Below are positions 26,787-35,327 of a stretch of 64,000 bases of DNA, one piece after another. How positions within the stretch are numbered: position 1 is the first letter of the stretch; each line of letters begins with the position of its first letter. This stretch comes from Nostoc sp. UHCC 0302 (GTDB lineage: Bacteria; Cyanobacteriota; Cyanobacteriia; Cyanobacteriales; Nostocaceae). The notes beneath the pieces are model-generated. The model made no database searches, was not told where the DNA came from, and saw only the letters and a program-made list of their open reading frames with translations. A program made the translations under genes and the position numbers. The stretch lies in contig NZ_CP151099.1 of assembly GCF_038096175.1 (NCBI RefSeq), forward strand, positions 1,676,501-1,740,500, written 5' to 3'.

Positions 26787-28028
26787 ATGGCAGATTGGCG
26801 AAAAATTAGTGGTGGCGTTACAGCAGCTAGAGGGTATCGGGCGGCAGGAATAACCGCAGGACTGAAACCTTCAGGGTTGCCAGATTTAGCTTTGATATTC
26901 TCAGATGTGGAAGCGATCGCAGCAGGTGTATTCACTACCAGTCAAGTTAGAGCTGCCTGTGTAGACTATTGCCGTCAACGTTTACAAGCGAAACATAGCG
27001 CTAGAGCAATTCTCTGCAACGCCGGACAAGCAAATGCAGCTACAGGAACTCAAGGCTGGTTTGATACTCTACAATCTGCAATGGCAGTAGCCCAAGCACT
27101 AAACATCGCCTCCGACTCTGTGTTATTGGCTTCCACGGGAGTAATTGGGCAACGAATTCCGATGGATAAACTTAATGCCGGAATTCCCAAAGTAGTAGCA
27201 GCACTCTCCGACACAGGATCAGATAACGCCGCAAGGGCAATTATTACCACTGACTTAGTGCCAAAATCCATTGCTTTAGAAACAACTATAGGCGATCGCC
27301 CGGTACGAATTGGCGGCATTGCCAAAGGTTCCGGGATGATTCATCCCAATATGGCGACGATGCTAGCATTTGTCACCTGTGATGCCGCGGTTTCACCCAC
27401 CCTTTGGCAGCAAATGTTAACAAGGGCAGCTGATAGAAGTTTCAATTCGATCACAGTTGATGGTGATACCAGTACTAATGACACCTTAATTGCCCTGGCA
27501 AATGGACAATCCCGCACCCCAGCCATTACCGAATTTGGGACAGAAGCAGAGAAATTAGAGGCAATGTTAACAGCAGTTTGCCAGCATTTAGCCAAAGCGA
27601 TCGCCCGTGATGGCGAAGGTGCAACCTGCTTGATTGAAGTGCAAGTAACTGGAGCGCACGACGAACTCTCAGCCCGTCAAATCGCTAAAACTATCGCCGG
27701 TTCATCCTTAGTTAAATCTGCAATCTTTGGTCGTGATCCCAACTGGGGACGCATCGCCGCCGCCGCTGGACGTGCAGGTATACCTTTTGAGCCAGACGAC
27801 CTGCAAATTAAGTTAGGAGATTTCTTACTATTTGAAAATGGTCAACCTTTAACCTTTGACCGTGCAGCCGCGAGTGCTTATTTAAAAAAGGCAGCCATAA
27901 GTGCATATCTCCAAGAGGATACAGTGTTAATCACAGTCAGTGTTGGTAATGGACATGGTACAGGTACAGCTTGGGGTTGCGACTTGAGTTACGACTACGT
28001 GAAAATTAACGCTGAATACACTACTTAA
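26787..28028 (+). CDS. argJ: Bifunctional glutamate N-acetyltransferase / N-acetylglutamate synthase
   Basis: 413 aa from the ATG at 26787, with GTGGGGA 6 bp upstream; a TTG 15 bp earlier is less likely. ArgJ moves acetyl from N-acetylornithine to glutamate (and can use acetyl-CoA), the recycling step of arginine synthesis. The self-cleavage motif is present as KGSGMIHPNMATMLAF, where the Thr of MAT becomes the nucleophile of the beta chain. Other family blocks: GVFTTSQVRAACVDYC, NAGQANAATG, TVDGDTSTNDT and FGRDPNWGRI. Length is normal. The intron remnant upstream may supply or disturb its leader. Confidence 0.95.
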   Translation: MADWRKISGGVTAARGYRAAGITAGLKPSGLPDLALIFSDVEAIAAGVFTTSQVRAACVDYCRQRLQAKHSARAILCNAGQANAATGTQGWFDTLQSAMAVAQALNIASDSVLLASTGVIGQRIPMDKLNAGIPKVVAALSDTGSDNAARAIITTDLVPKSIALETTIGDRPVRIGGIAKGSGMIHPNMATMLAFVTCDAAVSPTLWQQMLTRAADRSFNSITVDGDTSTNDTLIALANGQSRTPAITEFGTEAEKLEAMLTAVCQHLAKAIARDGEGATCLIEVQVTGAHDELSARQIAKTIAGSSLVKSAIFGRDPNWGRIAAAAGRAGIPFEPDDLQIKLGDFLLFENGQPLTFDRAAASAYLKKAAISAYLQEDTVLITVSVGNGHGTGTAWGCDLSYDYVKINAEYTT

Positions 28029-28056
28029 TTCGTAATTCGTAATTCGTATTCGTAAT
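28027..28056. repeat. Short heptad array (TTCGTAA, about 4 copies)
   Basis: Same 7-bp unit as after glgA, here with one shortened copy, between the convergent argJ and GCS2-like genes. Confidence 0.85.
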
Positions 28057-28116
28057 TAAGAGATATTTGGGTAAGGAAAGCAACTTACCCACCCCAGTCC
28101 CCAGTCCCCAGTCCCT

Positions 28117-29220
28117 TTATTCTTGATAAGTCTGCGTTAATGCCTCTTCTATTGAACCTACACGCTGGAATAATTCTATTAGTTCATGGGATTTTGTTTT
28201 TCGTTTTGCCAGCATCTCTTTTAACAGCGTTAAAAGATGAACATCTGGATCATCCCCAAGGGCAACCTCAGCTGCTTGCAAAATCTGGGTGGCGATCGCT
28301 AAAATCTCTTCATGATCAAATCCTTTTTTTGCAGATACTTGGTGTAAGCTCGCATCGGGTATAGTTGCTCTACCTAGCAACGTTTTATCTAACACCAAAC
28401 CTTTTAATAATGCCAATAAAGCGGCATAAATCGAAAAATCATCACAACTATCACAAGCCTTAAATTCAATGCGACCCACTTCAGCCGGAATACGTGCAAT
28501 TTTTGTTAATGAAGGTACGCTTTTTATCAGTTGTTCCTGATTTTCAACAAAAACTAGTGCTGCTGGTCTTTTGCCTGTTCTAACAAACGTTCGTACTGAA
28601 AACCCTTCCCACAAACTCCCATTATAAAAAGGAGAACTATAACTAAAAGGAACGATGTACGGACTGTAATAAGTTAACTTTCTACCAATATCTATCATTT
28701 GTTCAATAGATAAATCTGCCACAGAAATATTTAAATCTGGGCCGTATGTCACCATATAAATATTGGCAGTTTGCTCATCAGGATAAGCTTGTAGCTGTTT
28801 AATTTCATAATCATTTAACGGGGGTTGAGGTTCAAAAACTGTTTTATAGGGATTAAAACTCAACAAAACAGGTGAGAAACCAAAGCTAGCAGCAACCTTA
28901 CGCAGTAAGCGAAAACTTTCTGATAATTCAGCAATAGCGCCTTGAATATCTGAGTGTATAGTTGTTCTGATTTCGATGCCTTTAGGTAGACAGTCAATCA
29001 CCTTGTCAGAATCAGCAAATCGTTCAAACCCTTCAATGTACCATCTCTTCTGCTTAATGCCAGCATCTCCGACACGTAACTGAGGATAGTCATTAGGGTA
29101 TGTAGGCAGTTCTTCGACAATTTGGCTGAAGTCAGCAAATTTTGTACAAGAAAAATCAGCGAACTTTCCCTCCTTATTAATAAAAGCGACTTCATGCTCA
29201 ATGCCGAAAAAAAACATCAT
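28117..29220 (-). CDS. GCS2-like carboxylate-amine ligase (glutamate-cysteine ligase family)
   Basis: 367 aa. It has the start FFFGIEHEVAF (the metal-binding Glu-His pair of the glutamine-synthetase-like GCS2 fold), GIEIRTTIHSD, and late in the chain IARIPAEVGRIEFKACDSCDDFSIYAALLALLKGL. These fit the GCS2 superfamily that joins a carboxylate and an amine using ATP. It differs from the usual cyanobacterial GshA, so the substrate pair is uncertain. AAGG is 6 bp before the ATG. It is convergent with argJ across a heptad repeat. Confidence 0.72.
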   Translation of the reverse strand: MMFFFGIEHEVAFINKEGKFADFSCTKFADFSQIVEELPTYPNDYPQLRVGDAGIKQKRWYIEGFERFADSDKVIDCLPKGIEIRTTIHSDIQGAIAELSESFRLLRKVAASFGFSPVLLSFNPYKTVFEPQPPLNDYEIKQLQAYPDEQTANIYMVTYGPDLNISVADLSIEQMIDIGRKLTYYSPYIVPFSYSSPFYNGSLWEGFSVRTFVRTGKRPAALVFVENQEQLIKSVPSLTKIARIPAEVGRIEFKACDSCDDFSIYAALLALLKGLVLDKTLLGRATIPDASLHQVSAKKGFDHEEILAIATQILQAAEVALGDDPDVHLLTLLKEMLAKRKTKSHELIELFQRVGSIEEALTQTYQE

Positions 29221-29581
29221 CTATACCTTAATTACAATTACTTACGGTTAAACAACTTTAGATTTTGGTCTTTAGTAGAAAAAATTCTCAAGATGATCCA
29301 AACGGATTTTACCCTAAGACCGACGTGACAATCAGAAAATCTCTCTAATTTACGCTCTATTCTGAAGCGATCGTTTTGCTTATTTTTGTCTACCCTACGC
29401 AGCGCAGTAATTGCGTAGATAGCTTGGGGGATTATACGCCACTTGAAGCAACTGTCGTTGAGCTTTTCTTGTGATTATTCAACATAAAAACAATCTTTAG
29501 CGCCTTTAAGTTAACTATGTAACAGTTTAACCACCTTAGAGGTAGCTTAGTATTGTCTGAGAAAGCTTAAGGCGTGAGTTT
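29221..29581. other. Divergent intergenic region, nothing specific seen
   Basis: About 360 bp between the GCS2-like gene and the TerB-like gene. It has one partial copy of the CTACGCAGCG-type dispersed repeat near 29395 and no supportable frame. AAGG before 29582 is the next ribosome site. Confidence 0.35.
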
Positions 29582-30250
29582 ATGATAAGTGCCGTTCAAT
29601 CCCCCTATAGCAGCGAACAAATTGCCGCTTGGTTACGTGGACTGCTCACCATTGCTTGGGCTGATGGTAATTTTGATGCCCAAGAACAGCAATTAATTGC
29701 TAGTATCACCGAGGATGAATTAGCTCCTGGGATTAGCTTGGATTCATTCGAGGTAATCACACCAGAAGAATTAGCCACTGTATTAGGTAAAGGGACACCA
29801 GCAGCAGAAAATTTTCTACGTACAGCTGTCATGGTAGCGATCGCAGATGGTACTTATTCTCCCAGTGAAGATGAAGTTCTTCACCAGTTGTGCCAAGCCT
29901 TAGAACAACCGAACAATGTACTAGAGTCACTGCGCCATACCTTAGAACACCCACAGCAAATTACCCCCACTGCTGAGCTGACAAAGCGTCAAATTAACGC
30001 ACTACACCCCTTGCGGGAATGGCTAGATGGATTAGATATCCAAGACCCAAGAGTAGCCCGCTTTTTATGTAAAATGATTCCTGCTCAATGTCCTTTTGAG
30101 CGGGATGTCACCCTATTTGGACGTAAGATTGTTCATATTCCACCAATGTGTAAAATTAATCCCCTGTATGAGCAACTAGTAGGCTTGCGTTTTCGCGCCC
30201 TCTCTTATCTGGCAGATGATTGTGGTGAAGATGTTTCACCATATATCTGA
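29582..30250 (+). CDS. TerB-like domain fused to Mo-dependent nitrogenase C-terminal domain
   Basis: 222 aa. Residues 1-135 read as an all-helical TerB-like domain with two half-repeats (LLTIAWADGNFDAQEQQLIAS and AVMVAIADGTYSPSEDEVL), each with the acidic D-G loop of that family. Residues 145-222 match the Mo-nitro_C family found in cyanobacteria (LHPLREWLDGLDIQDPRVARFL, CPFERDV, IPPMCKINPLYEQLVGLRFRALSYL). Despite the domain name it is not a nitrogenase subunit; its function is unknown. The obg gene follows 120 bp downstream on the same strand. Confidence 0.82.
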   Translation: MISAVQSPYSSEQIAAWLRGLLTIAWADGNFDAQEQQLIASITEDELAPGISLDSFEVITPEELATVLGKGTPAAENFLRTAVMVAIADGTYSPSEDEVLHQLCQALEQPNNVLESLRHTLEHPQQITPTAELTKRQINALHPLREWLDGLDIQDPRVARFLCKMIPAQCPFERDVTLFGRKIVHIPPMCKINPLYEQLVGLRFRALSYLADDCGEDVSPYI

Positions 30251-30370
30251 GTGCTGAGTCCTAAGTGCTGAATGGAAAGTTAAAAGTAAAAAGTGAGGAA
30301 TGAAGTTTTAAAACTTATAATTTATAACTCACTCTCATGACTCACAACTCAGCACTCAGGACTCTAAAAT
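30251..30370. repeat. Low-complexity inverted repeat before obg
   Basis: GAGTGCTGAGTCC near 30250 is complemented by AACTCAGCACTCAGGACTC ending at 30364, so the whole spacer can fold. The right arm ends 7 bp before the obg ATG. Related phrases occur at 47925-47960 and 57250-57337. Confidence 0.6.
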
Positions 30371-31402
30371 ATGCAATTTATCGACCAAGCAGAAATTGAA
30401 GTTGCAGCAGGCAAGGGTGGCGATGGTATTGTCGCCTTCCGGCGGGAAAAGTACGTACCAGCTGGTGGTCCCTCTGGTGGTAATGGGGGACGAGGTGGTT
30501 CGGTAATTTTCGTTGCCGACGAGAACCTGCAAACTTTGCTGGACTTTAGATACAATCATCGTTTCCAGGCAGAAAATGGTGGGCGTGGTGGCCCAAATAA
30601 CTGCACTGGAGCTAATGGCAAGGATTTAATTATCGAAGTTCCCTGCGGTACGGCTGTTTATGATGCGGAAACTGGAACATTGCTAGGTGATTTAACCACA
30701 CATGGAGAAAGTTTGCGTATTGCCCAAGGTGGTAAAGGCGGACTGGGAAACCAGCATTTTTTGAGCAACCGTAACCGCGCCCCAGAATACGCCCTCCCAG
30801 GTTTAGAAGGAGAAATTAAGCAACTGCGCTTAGAGTTGAAACTTTTGGCACAAGTGGGGATTATTGGACTGCCAAATGCCGGAAAATCTACCTTAATTTC
30901 ATCTTTGTCAGCTGCACGCCCAAAGATTGCCGATTACCCTTTTACTACTCTAATTCCCAATTTGGGCGTAGTACGGAAACCCACTGGCGATGGGACAGTT
31001 TTCGCTGATATTCCCGGACTGATTGAGGGAGCAGCTCAAGGGGCAGGGCTGGGCCACGATTTCTTGCGCCACATTGAGCGGACAAGGGTTTTGCTGCACG
31101 TAATAGATGCTACTAGTGATGATGTGGTGAGGGATTACAATACAATTCAGCAAGAATTGCAAGCATACGGACGAGGGTTAGCGGAGCGATCGCAAATTCT
31201 AGCATTAAACAAAATTGACGCAGTTGATACGGAAACAGTGGATTTGGAAGCGCTAGCTACCCAACTTAATCACCTTTCTTATGCTCCAGTTTTTTTGATT
31301 TCAGCGGTTACCCGCACTGGCTTAGACCCGATGTTACAAGAAGTTTGGCGAATTCTCGATGAACTCAATGCAGCGGAGGCAGAAGAAGCAGTTTTCAGTT
31401 AG
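30371..31402 (+). CDS. obg: Obg family GTPase
   Basis: 343 aa. The glycine-rich Obg domain ([35 protein letters not shown]) is followed by a G domain with GLPNAGKST (G1), [11 protein letters not shown] (G2), [12 protein letters not shown] (G3), LNKID (G4) and SAVTRTG (G5). Obg acts in late 50S ribosome assembly and stress signalling. There is no C-terminal OCT domain, as is usual in cyanobacterial members. The start lies directly after an inverted repeat and no clear Shine-Dalgarno is seen. Confidence 0.96.
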   Translation: MQFIDQAEIEVAAGKGGDGIVAFRREKYVPAGGPSGGNGGRGGSVIFVADENLQTLLDFRYNHRFQAENGGRGGPNNCTGANGKDLIIEVPCGTAVYDAETGTLLGDLTTHGESLRIAQGGKGGLGNQHFLSNRNRAPEYALPGLEGEIKQLRLELKLLAQVGIIGLPNAGKSTLISSLSAARPKIADYPFTTLIPNLGVVRKPTGDGTVFADIPGLIEGAAQGAGLGHDFLRHIERTRVLLHVIDATSDDVVRDYNTIQQELQAYGRGLAERSQILALNKIDAVDTETVDLEALATQLNHLSYAPVFLISAVTRTGLDPMLQEVWRILDELNAAEAEEAVFS

Positions 31403-31403
31403 G

Positions 31404-31575
31404 AGTAGAGACGCGATTATACTCTTACGAGAAGCCGCACTCCCTGCGTCTACGCGTCTGTACAGGAGTTAGGAGTAGAGACGCGATTAATCGCGTCTGT
31501 TATTAGGACTAGAGACGCGATTATACTCTTACGAGAAGCCGCTCTTCGAGTGTCTACGCGTCTGCACAGGAGTTA
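31404..31575. repeat. Cluster of three GACGCGATT hairpin repeats
   Basis: AGAGACGCGATTATACTCTT begins two near-identical copies (about 31410 and 31510), each closing with CTACGCGTCTG; a shorter palindromic unit AGACGCGATTAATCGCGTCT lies between. All three fold on AGACGCG/CGCGTCT arms and are joined by CAGGAGTTA spacers. This is a nested dispersed-repeat cluster after obg. A variant is at 57205-57232. Confidence 0.85.
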
Positions 31576-31762
31576 TTAGTTCTCTCTCCTACTCTCTTAT
31601 TTCTATATCTCTTAGCAACAACAAAATTTTGCATAATCAAATATTGTGATAAAGGTATTAGTAATCTTTGGATGTAAATTAAATCCAGAGATAATTCCAA
31701 GAAAAATTATTGAAACCGATGCAGCCATACCGACAGCTAGCAGCCTTGGGGGGTAAAATCTT

Positions 31763-32347
31763 ATGACTATTGCACAAGAACAACGCTATTACTCACCTGA
31801 AGAATACCTAGAACTCGAAGTTAATTCAGAAGAACGTCATGAATATGTTGATGGACAAATTATTCAAATGACAGGTGGAACACCGGATAATAACCAAATC
31901 TCTCTTAACTTAAGTGGTACACTTAACTTTCTTCTGAAGCGTCAGCCTTATCGAGTCTTTGTAACAGATCAGCGTCTTTGGATTCCTAATAGACGAATCC
32001 TCACTTACCCTGATGTAATGATAGTGAGAACTCCTTTGGAATATCAAGAAGGAAGACGAGATACTCTGATTAATCCAGTGTTTATTGCTGAGGTGTTATC
32101 AAAATCAACTAAAGGTTATGACAGAGATGAGAAGTTTGCTGCTTATCGGTCGATTCCTAGTTTTCAGGAGTATATTCTAATTGACCAGTACAAAATGCAC
32201 GTTGAGCAGTACTTTAAAACGGATAATAATAGATGGATATTTTCGGAATATGAAGATGGGGAAGCAAGTTTAAATCTAGCTTCTGTTCCTTGCCAAATTT
32301 TGCTGACAGATGTTTACGATAAGGTGAATTTTAATGTGGAGAAGTAG
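31763..32347 (+). CDS. Uma2 family protein (DUF820, PD-(D/E)XK fold)
   Basis: 194 aa. Family blocks are clear: YSPEEYLELEVNSEERHEYVDGQIIQMTGGT, TYPDVMIVRTP, FIAEVLSKSTKGYDRDEKFAAYRSIPSFQEYILIDQ. The fold is restriction-endonuclease-like with D and E-x-K-like residues. The family is massively amplified in cyanobacteria and its substrate is unknown. GGGGGT precedes the ATG. Confidence 0.92.
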   Translation: MTIAQEQRYYSPEEYLELEVNSEERHEYVDGQIIQMTGGTPDNNQISLNLSGTLNFLLKRQPYRVFVTDQRLWIPNRRILTYPDVMIVRTPLEYQEGRRDTLINPVFIAEVLSKSTKGYDRDEKFAAYRSIPSFQEYILIDQYKMHVEQYFKTDNNRWIFSEYEDGEASLNLASVPCQILLTDVYDKVNFNVEK

Positions 32348-32386
32348 GATAGAAGTGGCTCACGCAGAGACGCAGAGGTGCAGAGG

Positions 32387-33514
32387 TTAGACTTTAAGAA
32401 ACCAGTGTTGGCGATACATCAATATGCCAACTGCTAACCACAATAATACAGTGACTAGAGCAAATAGCAGGGAACCGTTGAATGTACCCGCCCACGATGC
32501 GAAAAGATTTTGATAAATCCAATTGTAAGTGCTAGGAGCATTTTCTCCACTGCCAATATGGGTTTTGACTAATATTTTAATTAGTAAAACAGATGCAACG
32601 AAAAGTGCGATCGCATTTAAACCCATAATTTCAAAAGCTTTACTCCAGCGACGTATCAACCGCACTTCGATGAGTTCATAACAAGCTGCAAGCAAGAGTA
32701 ATGCCCAACCGCTGGTAAAGATAACGTAGGAACTCGTCCACAGTTTTTTATTTATAGGGAATGTCCACCCCCACACCCAACCGAGAATTAAGCAACCAAT
32801 GCCAAATAATACTAACCCTACACTTGTACGTGATTGTTTCGGTTGGCTGCGTATCCACTCCCCCGTAAAGTAGCCAGCGAGAACGCTGACAATGGCGGGA
32901 ATACTGCTGAGAAGTCCCTCTGGATCTCCCAAGTTTTTAAACCCATCGCCAGCATACAGATGTGCTTCAGGTATAATCAAGCGGTCAATATAAGCACCAA
33001 AGTTACCTTCACGTGTCAGCACACCAGCGCCATAATTAGGTACTGGTACATACATCATTGCTAACCAGTAACCGATTAGTAGAATTACTGCTAGTATCCA
33101 TTGCCCTTTACGCGGTAAATTGAGGACTGTAAGGGAAGCTAAGAGGTAGCTCAGACTAATCCGCTGTAATACCCCCATAATACGGATGCTACTCAAATCG
33201 AAAGTCCAAACGCCTTTATTCCAAAAGCCATTTAACAGCAACCCCAAGGCAAAGAGAATCGCAGCGCGGCGAAAGATACGCCAGTAAACTGCTGAGGTGG
33301 GTTTGTTGGCTTCGGTGTACTTTGACAGAGAAAAAGTCATCGCTACACCAATAATAAATAGAAAGAACGGAAATACCAAATCGGTTGGTGTACAACCATT
33401 CCAATCCGCATGGGCAAGGGGTGGATATACGTCATCTGCGACTCCCGCCATATTGACGAGAATCATCCCAGCGATGGTAATGCCACGAAAAACATCAAGT
33501 GAGGTAAGGCGCAT
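32387..33514 (-). CDS. HGSNAT/NagX-like membrane acyltransferase (DUF5009)
   Basis: 375 aa, about ten hydrophobic helices. The start MRLTSLDVFRGITIAGMILVNM and the loop PLAHADWNGCTPTDLVFPFFLFI are signatures of the family that includes human heparan-alpha-glucosaminide N-acetyltransferase and bacterial NagX. The conserved His-Ala-Asp-Trp segment is intact. The bacterial role is probably acetylation of an envelope sugar; the substrate is not shown. A small exported protein gene lies just upstream on the same strand. Confidence 0.88.
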   Translation of the reverse strand: MRLTSLDVFRGITIAGMILVNMAGVADDVYPPLAHADWNGCTPTDLVFPFFLFIIGVAMTFSLSKYTEANKPTSAVYWRIFRRAAILFALGLLLNGFWNKGVWTFDLSSIRIMGVLQRISLSYLLASLTVLNLPRKGQWILAVILLIGYWLAMMYVPVPNYGAGVLTREGNFGAYIDRLIIPEAHLYAGDGFKNLGDPEGLLSSIPAIVSVLAGYFTGEWIRSQPKQSRTSVGLVLFGIGCLILGWVWGWTFPINKKLWTSSYVIFTSGWALLLLAACYELIEVRLIRRWSKAFEIMGLNAIALFVASVLLIKILVKTHIGSGENAPSTYNWIYQNLFASWAGTFNGSLLFALVTVLLWLAVGILMYRQHWFLKV

Positions 33515-33571
33515 TGAAACGATTAATTACAGGGTTTTTCTATTGATTTAGACTACACCATTTCTTACTTA

Positions 33572-33982
33572 CTACTCTTTGTCTAAACCTTTGTCTAGAC
33601 TAATTCTCCAAAAACCTTCCAGCGGATTTGACTGTTGTAATTGATCACTGCTGTTGCCTAACCAATTATTGTCATACACCAACCCAATACTGAATGTTCT
33701 ATTGACAGGATATTGTCCTATTTTTCCAAAGCCTTCAATATTATTGGAGTCTGTGATTACCTGTTGGTTCAACTGTATGGTTATTTGGTTTCTGTCAGCA
33801 AAATAAAGTGTCGCTTGTTTTTTATGAAAGCGTACCTGAACGTTATAGACTCCACCAGTTGCATAATAGTAAGCTTTGGCAGGTAGCTTTTTACCGTCAA
33901 TATTCTGTCCTTTAAACTCAACTGCCATTGCAGGCGAGATCAGCACTAACAAAGCAGGCAGAACTAACCCTAAAATTTTCAT
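33572..33982 (-). CDS. Small exported protein with signal peptide
   Basis: 136 aa from the ATG at 33982; the frame is open six codons further but the signal peptide starts at MKILGLVLPALLVLISPAMA. An Ala-x-Ala-like site follows (AMA/VEF). The mature part is beta-rich (YYYATGGVYNVQVRFH, ATLYFADRNQITIQL, FSIGLVYDNNW) with no cysteines. I do not recognise the family. It is 57 bp upstream of the acyltransferase, so they may share a transcript. Confidence 0.7.
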   Translation of the reverse strand: MKILGLVLPALLVLISPAMAVEFKGQNIDGKKLPAKAYYYATGGVYNVQVRFHKKQATLYFADRNQITIQLNQQVITDSNNIEGFGKIGQYPVNRTFSIGLVYDNNWLGNSSDQLQQSNPLEGFWRISLDKGLDKE

Positions 33983-34000
33983 TGGTTTATTAACAAACAC

Positions 34001-34359
34001 TTGTTATCAAACTATTTTCAACTTTAAAACATAAATTAAATCCTGTGCGGGTAATGAGCGATTGTACCTCATTGCGATAAGCGAAGCTTAAGCCTACGGC
34101 GATCGCACTCCTGAAAGCACAACCAGTAAAGCAGGTAAGCTCAAGTTCAACATGGCGTTGAAGTAGTAAAGGGATTAAAAAAACTCTGGGTTGAGTAAAT
34201 TTATTCATCCGGAATTTAGCCTGCAAAGTATCTTTAAGTATTAATACTTAGATTTATTTTGTATTGAGAAAAATTACCGTAAATATCTCATATTTTCTCC
34301 AGAGTGCCTTGTTTTAAGCTCATGACGTAAAATTTCTCGGCACTTAAGTGTTACCCGTT
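34001..34359. other. Divergent intergenic region, nothing specific seen
   Basis: About 360 bp between the exported protein and the ipt gene, with both promoters presumably inside. It contains a CACTTAAGTG palindrome at 34341-34350 right before the ipt start. No frame with coding character. Confidence 0.35.
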
Positions 34360-35091
34360 ATGCAACTGCATCTAATTCTTGGCCCAACCAGCGTCGGTAA
34401 AACTACTCGTTCTGTTGTCTTAGCAAAGCAAAGCAAAGCTCCAGTTGTTGTGCTTGATCGCATACAAATTTATCAGGAGCTTGCTACTGGTAGCGGGAGG
34501 CCATTGATTGATGAGCTTGACGGAACGACTCGTATATATCTTGAAGAACGTCAGGTAGCAGACGGAGACATGAGTACAGCTGAAGCTTTATCATTAACCT
34601 CGCAGATCATAGACCAACTCTCACTTCGGCATGATTTGCTGCTCCTTGAGGGAGGATCAGTTTCGCTATGCACAGCTTTGTTTAACAGCGGTATTCTGGA
34701 CAAGTACCAAACCACAATTGAGTACTTGAAGATTCCGAACGAAGCCGCGTACTACAGCCATTTGTGGCGTCGAATGCAGGATGCACTGATATCTCGCCCT
34801 GGACAACCATCACTTGTAGAGGAACTGGACAGAATGTGGCCAGAGCAGCGCAAATTGGCATTTGTCCGAACTGTTCTTGGTTATGACATACTTTTAGACT
34901 GGTGCCAGCGGTTTGGGCAATCACCGCATCAAATGTGGAATAGTGTTCAAGAAGATTGCCTCAGCGCTGAGCTGACTGGCGAAATGTTTTCGGGTTACTT
35001 ACAGTACTCGCGATCGCAGTGCCAAGCTTTTGATAGGCTTGTGGTCGAGTATGAGCAACGACAATCTTTGACAAAAATTGGCATCTCCTAA
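34360..35091 (+). CDS. ipt: Tzs/Ipt-type isopentenyltransferase (cytokinin synthase)
   Basis: 243 aa from the ATG at 34360 (a GTG 12 bp upstream is also open). This start aligns with Agrobacterium Tzs: P-loop GPTSVGKT (8-15), catalytic-type D33 in VVLDRIQIYQELATGSGRP, then DELDGTTRIYLEERQVADG and LLLLEGGSVSLC. Tzs/Ipt enzymes transfer a prenyl group from DMAPP or HMBDP to AMP, the first step of free cytokinin synthesis. It is not MiaA: the tRNA-binding insertion of MiaA is missing and the length equals Tzs. A terminator follows. No neighbouring gene in the pathway was found. Confidence 0.85.
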   Translation: MQLHLILGPTSVGKTTRSVVLAKQSKAPVVVLDRIQIYQELATGSGRPLIDELDGTTRIYLEERQVADGDMSTAEALSLTSQIIDQLSLRHDLLLLEGGSVSLCTALFNSGILDKYQTTIEYLKIPNEAAYYSHLWRRMQDALISRPGQPSLVEELDRMWPEQRKLAFVRTVLGYDILLDWCQRFGQSPHQMWNSVQEDCLSAELTGEMFSGYLQYSRSQCQAFDRLVVEYEQRQSLTKIGIS

Positions 35092-35200
35092 ATCGTGAAG
35101 TTGTGTTTAAAATACACATGATATTTTTTCATCAAAAGAGTCATAAAAGAGGAGCCAAGTAAGTCGGTTTGAACAAACGTAAGTACAACACTCCAATAAA

Positions 35201-35235
35201 AAACCCAGTTTCTTGAAGAAGCTGGTTTTTTTTTG
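35201..35235 (+). terminator. Intrinsic terminator after ipt
   Basis: AACCCAGTTTCTT pairs with AAGAAGCTGGTT and runs into nine or more T residues, about 110 bp after the ipt stop. Confidence 0.85.
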
Positions 35236-35327
35236 TTGAGTTTATTTACACCATCCATTGAGAACATCTATATGTAACCAATTTGGTAAAGTAAATAAAC
35301 TTATAAACGGTGTATCTTAAAGATAGA

